Positions 25,557-37,104 are shown, counted from the stretch's first letter. The stretch is DNA of 64,000 nucleotides from Ureibacillus yapensis (GCF_003515775.1 NZ_QWEI01000001.1:352106-416105), one strand, 5' to 3'. The notes: a model not told the origin generated them from the letters alone. Numbers and translations are program-made.

Positions 25557-27907
25557 TATCGTTTAATTTCTTCCATCACAAAGGCTTCGATAATGTCGCC
25601 TTCTTTTATGTCATTGTAATTTTTGATCGTGATACCGCACTCGTAGCCTCTTGCTACTTCTTTTGCGTCATCTTTGAAGCGTTTTAGCGAATCCAATTCA
25701 CCTTCGAATACAACGATGCCTTCTCGAATGACACGAACGCCTGCATCACGAACAATTTTACCTTCCGTTACGTAAGAACCAGCAATTGTACCCACTTTTG
25801 ATACTTTAATTGTTTGACGAACTTCCGCTTGACCAACAATTTTTTCTTCAAATTCAGGATCAAGCATCCCTTTCATCGCTGCTTCGATTTCTTCGATTAC
25901 TTTGTAAATGATACGGTGTAGTCGAATATCAACGCCTTCTTCATCCGCAGCACGTTTTGCATTCACATCTGGGCGTACGTTGAACCCGATGATGATTGCA
26001 TTCGAAGCAGAAGCCAGTGTAACATCCGATTCTGTGATTGCACCAGCGCCAGTGTGAATAATTTTCACGTTTACGCCTTCTACATCAATTTTCATTAATG
26101 ATGCAGCCATCGCTTCCACAGTACCCTGAACGTCCGCTTTTACGATTAAATTCAGTTCTTTCACATCACCTTGTGACATTTGTTCGAATAAGTTGTCTAA
26201 AGTGACGCGTTGTTTTTCGGAACGGCTCGCTTGAATAGCCGTCATTGAACGAGATTCACCCACTTGACGAGCAGTTTTCTCATCTTCAAAGACAACAAAG
26301 CGGTCGCCGGCTTGCGGTACTTCGTTAATACCCGTAATTTCAACCGGTGTAGCAGGACCTGCTTCTTTCACACGACGGCCAAGATCGTTTACCATTGCAC
26401 GGACGCGTCCATATGCGTGACCAACAACAATTGGATCCCCGACACGCAGCGTACCATCTTGAACCAATAATGTCGCTACTGAACCGCGGCCTTTATCCAA
26501 TTGCGCTTCGATGACCGTACCGATTGCTGGTCGATTTGGATTCGCTTTTAATTCTTGTACTTCCGCTACTAATAGTATCATCTCTAAAAGCGTATCAATA
26601 CCTTCACCTTTTAAGGCAGATATTGGAACGAAAATTGTATCGCCGCCCCAATCTTCAGGTACCAATCCATGTTCCGTTAATTCCTGCATCACACGATCCG
26701 GGTTCGCTGTAGGCTTATCCATTTTGTTCACAGCGACAATAATAGGTACTTCCGCTGCTTTAGCGTGGTTAATGGCCTCAACAGTTTGAGGCATTACGCC
26801 GTCATCTGCAGCCACTACGATGATAGCAAGGTCGGTAATACTTGCTCCACGTGCACGCATCGTTGTAAACGCAGCATGCCCAGGAGTATCCAGGAACGTA
26901 ATTTTCTTGCCATCGATGTTTACTTGGTATGCACCGATATGCTGTGTAATCCCGCCGGCTTCACCAGCTGTTACTTTTGTATGGCGAATCGAGTCAAGCA
27001 GGGTTGTTTTACCGTGGTCAACGTGCCCCATGATTGTAACAGCAGGTGGTCTTACTTCCAAATCACCTTCTGCTATTTCTTCTTGTTCGAAGTAAGTATC
27101 CAAGTCTGTTTTATCGATGCGTACTTCTTCTTCCACTTCAACGCCATAGTCGGCACAGATCAGCTCGATTGCATCTTTATCCAATTCTTGGTTGATCGTT
27201 GCCATAACGCCTAACATGAATAATTTTTTAATGATTTCAGATGGTTCTCTATGAAGTTTTTTCGCCAGTTCCGCTACTGATAATGACTCATAGAACGTAA
27301 TTTTTTCCGGCAACTCTTTTGGAGTTTGTGGAATCGTTGGTTGGTGAGTTTTTGGATGACGGCGTTTGCCTCCGTGAATTCCCGGCTTTTTGCGTTGGTT
27401 GTTGTTAAAGCCGCCTTTATTTTTGTTGTTATAGTTATTGTTATTGTTGTTTTGGGACATATTTCGATTTTGGTTACCTTTTTTATGTTTTTCGCCATGT
27501 TGTTGAGGCGATGATTTTTGGTCATTTGATGAATTGTTTGATGGTCGATTTGAAGGACCATTGTTGTTTGACGGTCGATTCGATGGACCATTGCTGTTGT
27601 TTGATGGTCTATTCGATGAACCATTGCTGTTGTTTGATGGTCTATTCGATGAACCGCTTGCTGGACGTTTCGGTCTACTGTTCTCATTTTGTCTATTATT
27701 CGATGACGGTTGTCGTTTCTCTTGCTGTGCGCCTGTACTGCCTGCAGTCGAACGTTTGTAAATAGAATCCAACTTGGATACAGCATCACTTTCTAGCATC
27801 GACATATGATTTGTAACTGGAACATTCAGCTTTTGCAGTTCTTCTACTACTTCTCTACTTGATTTATTTACTTTTCTCGCATATTCATGAACTCTTAATT
27901 TGGTCAT
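25556..27907 (-). CDS. infB: Translation initiation factor IF-2
   Basis: 783 residues. It delivers initiator fMet-tRNA to the 30S subunit. The N-terminal IF2_N domain (1-50) is followed by a long low-complexity linker (about 65-195). The linker has four near-repeats of SNRPSNN with S/N/G spacers and an Asn-rich block with consecutive N residues. The GTPase begins at G1 GHVDHGKTT (294-302) with DTPGHAAF and NKMDKP, then domains II, III and the fMet-tRNA-binding C-terminus. It lies in the rimP-nusA-rnpM-ylxQ-infB operon. Confidence 0.96.
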   Translation of the reverse strand: MTKLRVHEYARKVNKSSREVVEELQKLNVPVTNHMSMLESDAVSKLDSIYKRSTAGSTGAQQEKRQPSSNNRQNENSRPKRPASGSSNRPSNNSNGSSNRPSNNSNGPSNRPSNNNGPSNRPSNNSSNDQKSSPQQHGEKHKKGNQNRNMSQNNNNNNYNNKNKGGFNNNQRKKPGIHGGKRRHPKTHQPTIPQTPKELPEKITFYESLSVAELAKKLHREPSEIIKKLFMLGVMATINQELDKDAIELICADYGVEVEEEVRIDKTDLDTYFEQEEIAEGDLEVRPPAVTIMGHVDHGKTTLLDSIRHTKVTAGEAGGITQHIGAYQVNIDGKKITFLDTPGHAAFTTMRARGASITDLAIIVVAADDGVMPQTVEAINHAKAAEVPIIVAVNKMDKPTANPDRVMQELTEHGLVPEDWGGDTIFVPISALKGEGIDTLLEMILLVAEVQELKANPNRPAIGTVIEAQLDKGRGSVATLLVQDGTLRVGDPIVVGHAYGRVRAMVNDLGRRVKEAGPATPVEITGINEVPQAGDRFVVFEDEKTARQVGESRSMTAIQASRSEKQRVTLDNLFEQMSQGDVKELNLIVKADVQGTVEAMAASLMKIDVEGVNVKIIHTGAGAITESDVTLASASNAIIIGFNVRPDVNAKRAADEEGVDIRLHRIIYKVIEEIEAAMKGMLDPEFEEKIVGQAEVRQTIKVSKVGTIAGSYVTEGKIVRDAGVRVIREGIVVFEGELDSLKRFKDDAKEVARGYECGITIKNYNDIKEGDIIEAFVMEEIKR

Positions 27908-27921
27908 CTGCTCACCCCCGA

Positions 27922-28227
27922 TTAATTTTCGTTGAGTAGACTAGACATCTTTTTCGCAAATCCGCTATCGGTTATAGCGATTGCGACACGTGCTTCTTTA
28001 CCAATTGCAGTCCCTAGCTGGTAGCGATCACCAAACACATGATACTCAACGTTATAATACGTACATTTATCCTGAATTTTCTTGCTAGAATTTTTTGAGG
28101 CATCAGTTGCTAGTAGTACCAGCTTTGCTTTATTTGTACGTATTTCTTTCACTACTAGCTCTTCCCCGGAGACTATTTTTCTCGCCCTAGCGGCTAACCC
28201 CAATAATTGGAGCAGTCTCTCACTCAT
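27922..28227 (-). CDS. ylxQ: YlxQ, L7Ae-family RNA-binding protein
   Basis: 101 residues of the L7Ae/L30e/Gadd45 family that binds kink-turn RNA. The core [20 protein letters not shown] and [10 protein letters not shown] are typical. Its start overlaps the rnpM stop by 4 nt. The cellular target is not firmly known; operon partners point to ribosome or RNA function. Confidence 0.9.
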   Translation of the reverse strand: MSERLLQLLGLAARARKIVSGEELVVKEIRTNKAKLVLLATDASKNSSKKIQDKCTYYNVEYHVFGDRYQLGTAIGKEARVAIAITDSGFAKKMSSLLNEN

Positions 28228-28502
28228 AAAATCGACTCCCTGCGAATCAGCCTAATCAATTCATCATAGACTTCATCCGGAATCTTCACTTCCAGTTGGC
28301 GTTCCAATATGTTCTTTTTTCGGGCAGTCTCTACTGCTTCTTCCGATTTCGAAATATAGGCGCCCCTGCCGGATTTTTTTCCAGTGACATCAACCGATAC
28401 TTCGCCTTCTTTTGAACGAACAACTCGGAACATCGATTTTTTAGGCAAGCTTTCCCCGGTTACGACACATTTCCGTAAAGGGACCTTTCTTTGTGTTGCC
28501 AT
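28224..28502 (-). CDS. rnpM: RnpM (YlxR), RNase P modulator family
   Basis: 92 residues. The YlxR fold contains RKCVVTGESLPKKSMFRVVR and the strongly conserved GRGAYIS segment. The B. subtilis protein was reported to bind the RNase P RNA and moderate its activity. It sits between nusA and ylxQ with a 4-nt overlap to ylxQ. Confidence 0.9.
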   Translation of the reverse strand: MATQRKVPLRKCVVTGESLPKKSMFRVVRSKEGEVSVDVTGKKSGRGAYISKSEEAVETARKKNILERQLEVKIPDEVYDELIRLIRRESIL

Positions 28503-28552
28503 GAGAATTCACCTTCCCTTAAGCACTTACCATGTTTTTATAAGCACATTGC

Positions 28553-29704
28553 TTATTCTTCATCGTCTTGATAAAGATCGTACGCTACATCTTCATTATA
28601 GAAGTCTTCGCCATCGTTTTCATCTTCGGTTTCATTAAAACGGCTTGATTGGTTCGGGTAAATCCCAAGCTCACGCGCATCCGTTTCACTTTTTATATCA
28701 ATTTTCCAGCCCGTTAATTTAGCTGCAAGACGGGCATTTTGACCGCGTTTACCGATTGCCAAAGATAATTGATAGTCAGGAACGACAACAGTTGTTGATT
28801 TTTCCTCTTCATCGACAATGACGTCCAATACTTTTGAAGGACTTAAGGCGTTTGCAACAAACACGATTGGATCCTCCGACCATTCTACTATATCAATTTT
28901 TTCCCCGTTCAACTCATTTACGATAGTTTGAACGCGGGCACCTTTTGCACCTACGCAAGCGCCGACTGCATCAATTTCTTCGTTATTTGCATGAACGGAA
29001 ATCTTGGAGCGGTCTCCCGCTTCACGGGCAATTGATTTGATTTCAACAATACCTTCAAATATTTCAGGAACTTCCATTTCAAAAAGTCGACGAAGCAAGC
29101 CAGGATGCGTACGTGACACAATGACCTGAGGACCGCGTGTTGTACGTTCCACTTTTGTAATATAGACGCGAATACGGCTTTGTGGTCTATATGCTTCACC
29201 CGGAATTTGTTCATTAACCGGCAATGCCGCTTCCACTTTGCCTAAACTTATATAGATGTTGCGTGCATCTTGGCGTTCAATGGTACCGTTGACGATATCA
29301 TCTGTACGGTCTACGTATTCCTCGTAAACGATTCCACGCTCCGCTTCACGAACTCGTTGCGTCACAACCTGTTTTGCTGTTTGCGCAGCAATACGGCCAA
29401 AGTTTCGTGGAGTGACTTCTTGTTCCAGTACATCGCCAATTTCATATGCAGGGTTAATGTCCTTTGCGTCTTCAATGGAAATTTGAAGACGATCATCCTC
29501 GACTTCCTCCACGACATCTTTACGCGAATAAACAATCATCGAGCCATTTTCAAGGTTTAAATCAACACGTACATTTTGCGCCTGATTAAAATTGCGTTTA
29601 TACGCTGTTACTAATGCAGCTTCAATTGCTTCCACAATGACTTCTCTTGAAATCCCTTTTTGCACTTCCAGAGCAGTTAAAGCTTCTAATAAATCACTAC
29701 TCAT
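28553..29704 (-). CDS. nusA: Transcription termination/antitermination factor NusA
   Basis: 383 residues. It has an RNA-polymerase-binding N-terminal domain (1-125), an S1 domain (about 135-200) and two KH domains, including GACVGAKGARVQTIVNELNG and LAIGKRGQNARLAAKLTGWK. An acidic C-terminal tail ends DLYQDDEE. It controls pausing, intrinsic termination and antitermination. A dispersed repeat separates it from the upstream rimP. Confidence 0.95.
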   Translation of the reverse strand: MSSDLLEALTALEVQKGISREVIVEAIEAALVTAYKRNFNQAQNVRVDLNLENGSMIVYSRKDVVEEVEDDRLQISIEDAKDINPAYEIGDVLEQEVTPRNFGRIAAQTAKQVVTQRVREAERGIVYEEYVDRTDDIVNGTIERQDARNIYISLGKVEAALPVNEQIPGEAYRPQSRIRVYITKVERTTRGPQVIVSRTHPGLLRRLFEMEVPEIFEGIVEIKSIAREAGDRSKISVHANNEEIDAVGACVGAKGARVQTIVNELNGEKIDIVEWSEDPIVFVANALSPSKVLDVIVDEEEKSTTVVVPDYQLSLAIGKRGQNARLAAKLTGWKIDIKSETDARELGIYPNQSSRFNETEDENDGEDFYNEDVAYDLYQDDEE

Positions 29705-29736
29705 TTTATTTTCACTCCCAAATAGCTAGTTTTATG

Positions 29737-29930
29737 AGAAAAGCGCATGGCGCCCCGTGTATCCCCGCGTCGGCAAAAACGCTGTATCCGCCTGTCCGAT
29801 AACATCCCCAAAGCGCCAGGCTTTTCGGCACTTGCACATCCTATAACAGAGGAAGGTCCAACCCGCGATTTTTTGACGAAAGGCAATCTGCGGCACGGAA
29901 AACTTGATCGCTTGGGCCAGACCCCTTTTA
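29737..29930 (-). repeat. Diverged dispersed repeat element, copy R3
   Basis: Read on the minus strand it ends GGCGCCATGCGCTTTTCTCA, like the 3' ends of the other copies, and contains CCGACGCGGGGATACACGG. The 5' terminus is eroded (GGGGTCTGGCCCAAGCG). It lies between rimP and nusA within their operon, so it must be transcribed. Confidence 0.6.
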
Positions 29931-30425
29931 ACTATCCAATTTACTCTTATCAGATGAAAAATCGATAGCAAGACGCGCTTTCGCAATTTTTTCTTTTTCA
30001 ATAAAAACTGTCAATTTCCGTGTTTTAATACGAACATCGAGCTCCAAACCTTCTTCAGTATATGCTGTTAAATAACCTTGGAATTCTTTCATATCTTTAA
30101 TTGGTTCGTATGTTTTCACGTACACAAATTTGCCTAAAGCTTTTTTGAAATCTGAATCTTTTTTTAATGGTCGTTCAGCACCAGGTGAAGAAACTTCTAA
30201 ATAGTAGTTTTGCTCGATTGGGTCCTTTTCATCCAGAACTTCACTTAAACGCTCGCTCACTAACGCACATTGGTCGATGTCTATCCCGCCTTCGAGTGTG
30301 TCGATATAAACGCGAAGGAACCAATTGCGCCCCTCTTTAACAAACTCAATATCGACTAGTTCAAGGTCCAACTCTTCTAAAATTGGCGTTACAAGTTCTT
30401 CAATTACCGACGTTACTTTGCTCAT
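29928..30425 (-). CDS. rimP: Ribosome maturation factor RimP
   Basis: 165 residues, first gene of the nusA-infB operon. The N-terminal alpha/beta domain contains [20 protein letters not shown], followed by the family [16 protein letters not shown] motif (about 78-93) and a C-terminal SH3-like domain. It assists 30S assembly. The last codons and stop lie at the edge of a dispersed repeat. Confidence 0.94.
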   Translation of the reverse strand: MSKVTSVIEELVTPILEELDLELVDIEFVKEGRNWFLRVYIDTLEGGIDIDQCALVSERLSEVLDEKDPIEQNYYLEVSSPGAERPLKKDSDFKKALGKFVYVKTYEPIKDMKEFQGYLTAYTEEGLELDVRIKTRKLTVFIEKEKIAKARLAIDFSSDKSKLDS

Positions 30426-30516
30426 AGGATCCTCCCAACGTATTGTCTGTTGCTATGATTTATTTGCTTAAGCTTTCAACATACCCTTTATCTTTTACAG
30501 AAAGATAAATGTTTTT

Positions 30517-30544
30517 AATATACTAATTGCCGTTATATGCACAA
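30517..30544 (-). promoter_or_regulatory. Candidate sigma-A promoter for the rimP-nusA-infB operon
   Basis: A -35-like TTGTGC (30544-30539), a 16-nt spacer and a -10-like TATATT (30522-30517) on the minus strand, about 90 nt before rimP. Confidence 0.4.
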
Positions 30545-30644
30545 CTTAATCAATTGAAAAAACAGAAATTCCACCACAGCAGGGTGAAATTCGGGTGAAG
30601 TCCGCTTGAACTGGTAAGAAAAATTTGCATAAGCGTAACAACAG

Positions 30645-30674
30645 AAAAGAGCGGGAAAAAAACCCCACTCTTTT
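30645..30674 (-). terminator. Terminator downstream of polC
   Basis: AAAAGAG (30645-30651) pairs with CTCTTTT (30668-30674), with GGG/CCC inside. TTTTCTGTT follows on the minus strand. It is separated from the polC stop by a 52-bp-period repeat. Confidence 0.6.
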
Positions 30675-30738
30675 GCTGCAAAACTATCAACAAATTATTA
30701 CCATTACAATAGCACAGTTTAAAACTTAATGCAAACTT

Positions 30739-30905
30739 CCAAGAATTTGTTGGGAATGAAGTGCATTTTGTAGCAAAATACTTAAGGTTATGCACTTCAT
30801 TCGAGCGATGAAAGGCTTTTCGATGCTAAATTCCGCCCGTTTTGCACTTCATCCGGCCGATGAAAGGCTTTCTGGGGCAAAATCTCGTTCGTAATGCATT
30901 TCATC
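30739..30905. repeat. Second 52-bp-period tandem repeat, unrelated in sequence to the 12099 array
   Basis: TGCACTTCAT starts at 30791 and 30843, and TGCATTTCAT at 30895, exactly 52 bp apart. The first two units share CGATGAAAGGCTTT at equal positions. A decayed unit at 30739-30790 keeps AATG, GCAAAA and the spacing. It lies directly downstream of polC. Apart from the promoter and terminator listed, the rest of 30426-30918 shows nothing I can name. Confidence 0.75.
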
Positions 30906-30918
30906 CTCACAGCTTAAT

Positions 30919-33900
30919 CTAAAACAATGAAAGCTGATTTGCGTCCGGCAGACCCTCCAGGCAGCCGAGCGTATCCATATACTCGATCAAGGACTTTGAA
31001 ACGCGGCCACGTTGCTGCAAGTCCTCTTTTGATAAAAACTCGCCATCTTGCCTTGCCGCTACAATGGCTTTAGCTACGTTCGTTCCAAGACCCGGTATGG
31101 CATCGAACGGCGGAATCAACGTATTGCCTTCGATGACAAATTCACTTGCTTCGGATCGGTATAAGTCAACTTTTTGGAAGCTCATTCCGCGCTCGCACAT
31201 TTCCAGCGCAAGTTCCAGTACCGTCAGCAAATCTTTTTCCTTTTTGGACGCCTCTAACCCTTTTGCATTAATTTCATCCACGCGCGATCGAATCATGGCA
31301 GACCCTTGCGTCATGGCAATCAAGTCGAAATCACTCGCACGCACCGTGAAATACGCTGCGTAATACAGGATTGGATGGTGCACTTTAAACCATGCGATAC
31401 GCACGGCCATTAAAACGTAGGCCGCCGCGTGGGCTTTCGGGAACATATATTTAATCTTTTTGCAAGAATCGATATACCATTCCGGCACACTTTGCGCGCG
31501 CATCTCGGCTTCCATTTCATCAGTCAAGCCTTTCCCTTTACGTACGGATTCCATGATCTTGAACGCAAAACTTGGCTCCAATCCCTGGTAGATTAAATAA
31601 ACCATAATATCATCACGACAGCCGATTACTTCAGATAGGACACATGTACCGTTATGAATCAGTTCCTGCGCATTCCCAAGCCAAACATCGGTTCCATGGG
31701 ATAACCCTGAAATTTGGACAAGTTCACTAAACGTTGAAGGTTTTGTATCTTCCAGCATTTGACGAACAAAGCGTGTACCAAACTCCGGAATTCCCAGCGT
31801 TCCTGTTTTACAGCCAATTTGTTCTTCCGTTACGCCGAGCGATTCAGGAGTCGAGAAAATTTTCATTACTTCCGGGTCATCGGTCGGAATGGTTTTCGGA
31901 TCAATCCCCGATAAGTCCTGAAGCATCCGGATGACGGTCGGATCATCGTGCCCGAGAATATCAAGCTTTAACACATTGTCATGAATGGAGTGGAAGTCAA
32001 AGTGTGTTGTTTTCCACTCGGCATCCTGCGCGTCAGCCGGGAATTGAACCGGTGTAAAATCGTAAATATCCATATAATCCGGAACAACAATAATACCGCC
32101 GGGGTGCTGCCCGGTTGTTCGTTTTACCCCGGTACAGCCTTGTACAAGACGGTCTATTTCCGCACCTCGGTAAGTAAGATTATGATCATTCGAGTATCCC
32201 CTCACGTAACCGTAAGCGGTTTTTTCGGCAACTGTTCCGATTGTCCCGGCGCGGTATACATAATCTTCCCCGAACAGCACTTTTGTATAGTTATGGGCTT
32301 GGGGCTGATATTCTCCGGAGAAGTTTAAGTCGATATCAGGTACTTTGTCCCCTTTGAATCCAAGGAAGGTTTCGAACGGTATATCATGGCCATCCTTTTT
32401 GTAACGTGCGCCGCATTTTGGGCAATCTTTGTTAGGCAAGTCAAACCCGCTGCCGACGGAACCATCATCAAAGAACTCGGAGTTTTTACAGTCCGGGCAA
32501 ACATAATGGGGCGGCAACGGATTAACCTCGGTAATTTCCATGAACGTGGCAACAAGCGAAGACCCGACGGAACCACGGGATCCTACCAAATAGCCGTCTG
32601 CCAACGACTTTTTCACAAGCTTTGCGGAAATTAAGTAAATAACGCCGAATCCGTTTCCTAGAATTGATTTTAATTCTTTTTCGATTCGCGCTTTAACGAT
32701 TTCAGGCAATTCCTCGCCATAAATGCGGTGAGCCATCTCATACGTCAAGTTCGTTACTTCTTCATCGGATCCTTCGATTTTAGGTGTATAAAGCTCATCT
32801 TTAATCGGCTTTACATCCCCGATCATGTCAGCCACTTTTTGCGAGTTTGCCACAACTACCTCTTTTGCTGTATCCGGCCCTAAAAAGTCGAATTCCTCCA
32901 ACATTTCATTTGTTGTACGGAAGTGGGCCTGAGGAAGCTTAAAACGGTTCAACGGATTTGCCCCGCCTTGGGATCCTACTAAAATTTGACGGAAAACCGC
33001 ATCATTTTCATGCAAATAATGAACATTCCCGGTTGCGACCACTGGTTTGTCCAATCGTTTTCCAATCTTCACCAATTTACGGATAATATCTTCGAGGTTC
33101 CATTCATCATGAATAATGCCGCCCTCAACCAATGGTGCGTAAATCGGTTTTGGCTGCACTTCAATATAATCATAGAATTTTGCAACCTTCTCAGCCTCTT
33201 CAATCGATTTGTTCATGACCGTTTCGAACAATTCGCCATTATTGCAGCCCGATCCAACCAGTAATCCTTTTCGAAGCTTTGTTAAATCGGAACGTCGAAT
33301 ACGCGGTACTCGGTAGTAGGTTTGCGTGTGGGCTATGGTAATGAGCTTGAATAAGTTTTTCAACCCTTCATTATCCACTGCCAGGATTGTGCAGTGGTAT
33401 GGGCGAGATTGTTTATAGCTTTCATTTTTATTAATTTGGCTATTAAACTCATCATGATATTGAATTCCCGCGTCTTTAGCTTCTTTCAACAAATGCAGCA
33501 TCAACTCGCCTGTTGCTTCCGTATCATAGATGGCACGGTGATGTTGCGTTAGTTCAATGCCATAACGTTTACATAAAGTATTTAAACGGTGGCTTTTTAA
33601 AGTCGGATTTAAAAATCTCGATAACTCCAACGTATCAATAACCGGGTGAACAACTCCATGAATCCCCGCTTTTTCGTAGGCAGTATACAAGAAGCCGATA
33701 TCGAAGGATGCATTATGGGCAACGACTATCGAATCGCCGATAAATTCCCTGAATTCCGCAACAACTTGGTCTACTTCCGGTGCGTCCCGGAGCATGTCGT
33801 CTGTTATATGCGTCAATTCGATAATTTTCGCGGTTAATGGTTTATGCGGATTTGCAAAGCGTTCGAACGTATCAATGACTTTGCCTTCTTTAATCTTAAC

Positions 33901-35244
33901 AGCGGCAAGCTCAATGATTGTATCGTATGCCGTTGACAAACCCGTTGTTTCAACGTCAAACACGACGAACGTTGCATCGTCTAGCGCAATATGTTGTTCG
34001 GCATAAGCGATCGGCGAGCCATCATCGACTAAATTCGCTTCGACTCCATAAATAATTTTGATGCCATGTTTTTTCCCTGCAGCATAGGCGTCCGGGAAAC
34101 CTTGGGCTACTGCATGGTCGGTAATGGCAATCGCGGAATGTCCCCATTTTGCAGCTTGTCCAACTAATTGATCAACCGGCGTTACTGCATCCATCTGGCT
34201 CATGGGTGTATGTAAATGAAGTTCAACGCGCTTTTGTCCTTCAGGCGCTGTATCTTTTCGAGTTTCTTTGTAAATTTCGTTAATATCCTGTGCCATCACA
34301 ACCAGATCGCGAACGAACGTATCATTTTGAACAGAACCGCGTACTTTGACCCACATTCCTTTTTTGAGCTGCGCCATGCGTTCTGCATCTTCTTTATCGC
34401 GCGAGAACATTTTGACTAAAATGGAATCCGTGTAATCCGTTATTTTGATTTCCAAAAGCGAGCGGCCACTTCTCAATTCTTTTATATCAGCTGCGAATAC
34501 AAATCCTTCGATTACAACCCGACGCTCTTCATCAAGAATACGGCGAATCTCCATCGTTTCCGTTTCCTTAATCAGATTACCCAGCTGGAATGGTCCGCTG
34601 CTTGCAACGGAATCAGGATTTTCAGATTTGGCTTTTTCACGGCTTTGGAAGTCTTCCATTGCTCTTCTTGCAAGTTCGGCTTCTTCCAGCTGGCGTTTTT
34701 CAATCATCTGTTGTTGCGCCTCTTTCATTTCCTCGGTTGCTTCCACTAGCTGAAAATCCACCGAAAACGAAGGGAAACCTAAACTGCTGTATACTTCCAC
34801 AATCTTTTGTCCGTATTTTGATTTGAATGTAAGCTGTTCCATTTCCGCCATACACGAAACAACCAGTTTATTTCCGGTCCATTCCGGAACTTGCGTCATT
34901 AAACGGTTTTTCAAAGGCGGAGAGGCATCCAATTGTTCAACAGCAGTCAACCAATAATCCGTGATCAGCTGTTCCGTGATTTGCGGGTTTCTTGCCTCCA
35001 CTGCAATCGATGTTTGGGCAATATGTGAAAACTGCTGGGCCATTCTTGTTCGGAACAGTTGATAGAGTTGGAAGGGCAAAATATCTTCCAATTGAACTGC
35101 AAAACACCACACCCGATTCTTTTTATGGACAGTCAGGCGCGTGAGTTCTCCTTTTTCAAAAAAAGACATATACACATCTTCCGTCAGCTCCAGCTGTTGT
35201 AAAAGCGCTAAAAATCGCTCTCTCGCTTCTTGGTTTTCTACCAT
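30919..35244 (-). CDS. polC: DNA polymerase III alpha subunit, PolC type
   Basis: About 1441 residues, close to the 1437 of B. subtilis. The order is an N-terminal domain, an OB domain (about 245-320), a PHP domain beginning at [11 protein letters not shown] (343 onward), and a 3'-5' exonuclease inserted in it with DVETTG (430-435). The polymerase core follows, with a zinc-binding [18 protein letters not shown] region and [12 protein letters not shown], then C-terminal HhH and OB parts. It is the replicative polymerase. I chose ATG at 35244, 8 nt after AGGTGG; GTG at 35256 overlaps that site. Confidence 0.96.
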   Translation of the reverse strand: MVENQEARERFLALLQQLELTEDVYMSFFEKGELTRLTVHKKNRVWCFAVQLEDILPFQLYQLFRTRMAQQFSHIAQTSIAVEARNPQITEQLITDYWLTAVEQLDASPPLKNRLMTQVPEWTGNKLVVSCMAEMEQLTFKSKYGQKIVEVYSSLGFPSFSVDFQLVEATEEMKEAQQQMIEKRQLEEAELARRAMEDFQSREKAKSENPDSVASSGPFQLGNLIKETETMEIRRILDEERRVVIEGFVFAADIKELRSGRSLLEIKITDYTDSILVKMFSRDKEDAERMAQLKKGMWVKVRGSVQNDTFVRDLVVMAQDINEIYKETRKDTAPEGQKRVELHLHTPMSQMDAVTPVDQLVGQAAKWGHSAIAITDHAVAQGFPDAYAAGKKHGIKIIYGVEANLVDDGSPIAYAEQHIALDDATFVVFDVETTGLSTAYDTIIELAAVKIKEGKVIDTFERFANPHKPLTAKIIELTHITDDMLRDAPEVDQVVAEFREFIGDSIVVAHNASFDIGFLYTAYEKAGIHGVVHPVIDTLELSRFLNPTLKSHRLNTLCKRYGIELTQHHRAIYDTEATGELMLHLLKEAKDAGIQYHDEFNSQINKNESYKQSRPYHCTILAVDNEGLKNLFKLITIAHTQTYYRVPRIRRSDLTKLRKGLLVGSGCNNGELFETVMNKSIEEAEKVAKFYDYIEVQPKPIYAPLVEGGIIHDEWNLEDIIRKLVKIGKRLDKPVVATGNVHYLHENDAVFRQILVGSQGGANPLNRFKLPQAHFRTTNEMLEEFDFLGPDTAKEVVVANSQKVADMIGDVKPIKDELYTPKIEGSDEEVTNLTYEMAHRIYGEELPEIVKARIEKELKSILGNGFGVIYLISAKLVKKSLADGYLVGSRGSVGSSLVATFMEITEVNPLPPHYVCPDCKNSEFFDDGSVGSGFDLPNKDCPKCGARYKKDGHDIPFETFLGFKGDKVPDIDLNFSGEYQPQAHNYTKVLFGEDYVYRAGTIGTVAEKTAYGYVRGYSNDHNLTYRGAEIDRLVQGCTGVKRTTGQHPGGIIVVPDYMDIYDFTPVQFPADAQDAEWKTTHFDFHSIHDNVLKLDILGHDDPTVIRMLQDLSGIDPKTIPTDDPEVMKIFSTPESLGVTEEQIGCKTGTLGIPEFGTRFVRQMLEDTKPSTFSELVQISGLSHGTDVWLGNAQELIHNGTCVLSEVIGCRDDIMVYLIYQGLEPSFAFKIMESVRKGKGLTDEMEAEMRAQSVPEWYIDSCKKIKYMFPKAHAAAYVLMAVRIAWFKVHHPILYYAAYFTVRASDFDLIAMTQGSAMIRSRVDEINAKGLEASKKEKDLLTVLELALEMCERGMSFQKVDLYRSEASEFVIEGNTLIPPFDAIPGLGTNVAKAIVAARQDGEFLSKEDLQQRGRVSKSLIEYMDTLGCLEGLPDANQLSLF

Positions 35245-35351
35245 TGTATTCACCACCTGTAGTTTCTTTAATTATGACGAGCAGCAGCGGTCATTTGAGC
35301 TTGCTTTCCTGTGCCAGGTTTATCTAAAATCTATCTTTTCTATTAAAAATA

Positions 35352-35378
35352 CGATTTTCGCTTATTGTGCGAAAATCG
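35352..35378 (-). terminator. Hairpin between proS and polC
   Basis: CGATTTTCGC (35352-35361) and GCGAAAATCG (35369-35378) form a perfect 10-bp stem, the same stem sequence as the pnp terminator. On the minus strand an AT-rich run follows. It lies 22 bp after the proS stop. Confidence 0.6.
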
Positions 35379-35400
35379 ATTAATCCTACTTTATCCGTTT

Positions 35401-37104
35401 TTAATTCGAACGGAAATATTCGTTCAAATGGTCGATTAACTCTTCTTTTGCCCATTCAAACATTTCGCCCGTACTTCTAATTTTCACTTCCACTATTCCT
35501 TCACTTGCTCGTTTTCCGACTGTGACGCGTACTGGCAAGCCAATTAAATCCGCATCCATAAATTTCACGCCAACACTTTCATCTCGATCATCAAATAATA
35601 CATCAAATTGATAAAACGTTAAAATGTTATATAATTCATCCGCTAAGTTGAGATGGCTTTCTTCGTGAATATTTACCGGAATGAGATGGATATCATAAGG
35701 AGAAAATTGCTTTGGCCATAGGAATCCATTTTCATCTTGGAAGATATCGGCCATCACCGCAAAAATTCTGGAGATTCCCAAATTGAAACTGCCCATTCTA
35801 ATAGGCTGCAGTTGTGCATTTTCATCCATATAATTGACGTTCAACTTTTCGCAGACACTGGTTCCCAATTTACTGATCTTTCCTACTTCAATCCCTCTTT
35901 TAAAGGAGATGGTGCCTCCATCCGGAGCGGGGTCTCCTTCTTTAACATTGCGAATGTCCCCATATAGATTGATGGCAAAGTCGCGATTTGGATTCACATT
36001 CTTATAATGATAACCGTCTTCATTTGCACCGGCTACCCCATTTCTGATGGAAGAGATGGCATGATCTGCAATTACTTTTACATCAACGGGCAACTTTATC
36101 GGTCCAATATAGCCTATTTGGCAATTCAACAGCTCTTGTATTTCGGATTCGCTTGCTAAAGAAAGCGTGCGTGCTTGGAGAACATTCTTTAACTTAACTC
36201 CATTGATTTGATGATCGCCTCTTACTAAAACGATGGCAAATTCACCATCTATTTTATAGACAAGGGCCTTGATACAGTCGGTTTCTTCTATTTCAAAGAA
36301 TGCACAGACTTCTTCAATCGTTTGTATATTCGGCGTTTCTGCCTTCTCGATCGGATTCAGCGTTTCTTTCGAAGAAGTTGGTTCATTGACCACTTCGGCA
36401 ATTTCAATATTCGCAGCATACCTGGATTCATCTGAATAAGCAATGAGTGTATCTCCATTGTCAGCCGGGATGATAAATTCCAATGATTCTGCATCATCGG
36501 CTCCTCCAGCATCCGCTTGAATTATTTCATAATGAAGACCTAACTTGCTTAAAATGGTTGAGTACGCAGCAGTCATCTGACTATAGACCGCTTCAAGCGT
36601 TTCATCATTTATATGGAAAGAGTAGGCATCTTTCATTAAAAATTCCCTGCTTCGCAACAGTCCATTGCGCGCCCGATTTTCATCTCGATATTTGGTTTGG
36701 ATTTGATAAAGAGTAATCGGATATCTTTTATATGATTGTATTTCATCTTGAATTAACTTGATCATTGCTTCCTCATGGGAAGGTGCCAGTATAAAGTTTT
36801 GGTTGTTTCGGTTGGAAACTTGAAACAATTCTTTTCGATACTCATCATAATTTCTTGAATGTTCCAAGACGGATAGCGGCTGCAATGTTGGCAATCCAAT
36901 TTCCACAGCGCCAATTGCTTCCATCTCCTGATGAATCATTTTCTCTAATTTATTTAAAATCCGTTTAGCTAATGGCAGGTAGGAATAAACACCGCTTGTG
37001 CTTTGACGTATAAACCCGGCACGCAGCAGCATTTTATGCGATTTTGCTTCTATCTCGGAAGGTATTTCCCGTAGTGTTGGAATTAACGTAGCACTCTGTT
37101 TCAT
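35401..37104 (-). CDS. proS: Prolyl-tRNA synthetase, divergent
   Basis: 567 residues, matching the bacterial class II ProRS length. It charges tRNA-Pro and carries an inserted editing domain between motifs 2 and 3 (about 225-395). Motif 2 is recognisable in YRDENRARNGLLRSREFLMK, and the anticodon domain ends with ADLIGLPVRVTVGKRASEGI. Several usually constant segments differ: the motif-3 region reads GSFNLGISR instead of the familiar GCYGIGVSR, and the region after motif 2 has SLEF. It is in the canonical rasP-proS-polC place, but may be a replaced or specialised version. Confidence 0.88.
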   Translation of the reverse strand: MKQSATLIPTLREIPSEIEAKSHKMLLRAGFIRQSTSGVYSYLPLAKRILNKLEKMIHQEMEAIGAVEIGLPTLQPLSVLEHSRNYDEYRKELFQVSNRNNQNFILAPSHEEAMIKLIQDEIQSYKRYPITLYQIQTKYRDENRARNGLLRSREFLMKDAYSFHINDETLEAVYSQMTAAYSTILSKLGLHYEIIQADAGGADDAESLEFIIPADNGDTLIAYSDESRYAANIEIAEVVNEPTSSKETLNPIEKAETPNIQTIEEVCAFFEIEETDCIKALVYKIDGEFAIVLVRGDHQINGVKLKNVLQARTLSLASESEIQELLNCQIGYIGPIKLPVDVKVIADHAISSIRNGVAGANEDGYHYKNVNPNRDFAINLYGDIRNVKEGDPAPDGGTISFKRGIEVGKISKLGTSVCEKLNVNYMDENAQLQPIRMGSFNLGISRIFAVMADIFQDENGFLWPKQFSPYDIHLIPVNIHEESHLNLADELYNILTFYQFDVLFDDRDESVGVKFMDADLIGLPVRVTVGKRASEGIVEVKIRSTGEMFEWAKEELIDHLNEYFRSN

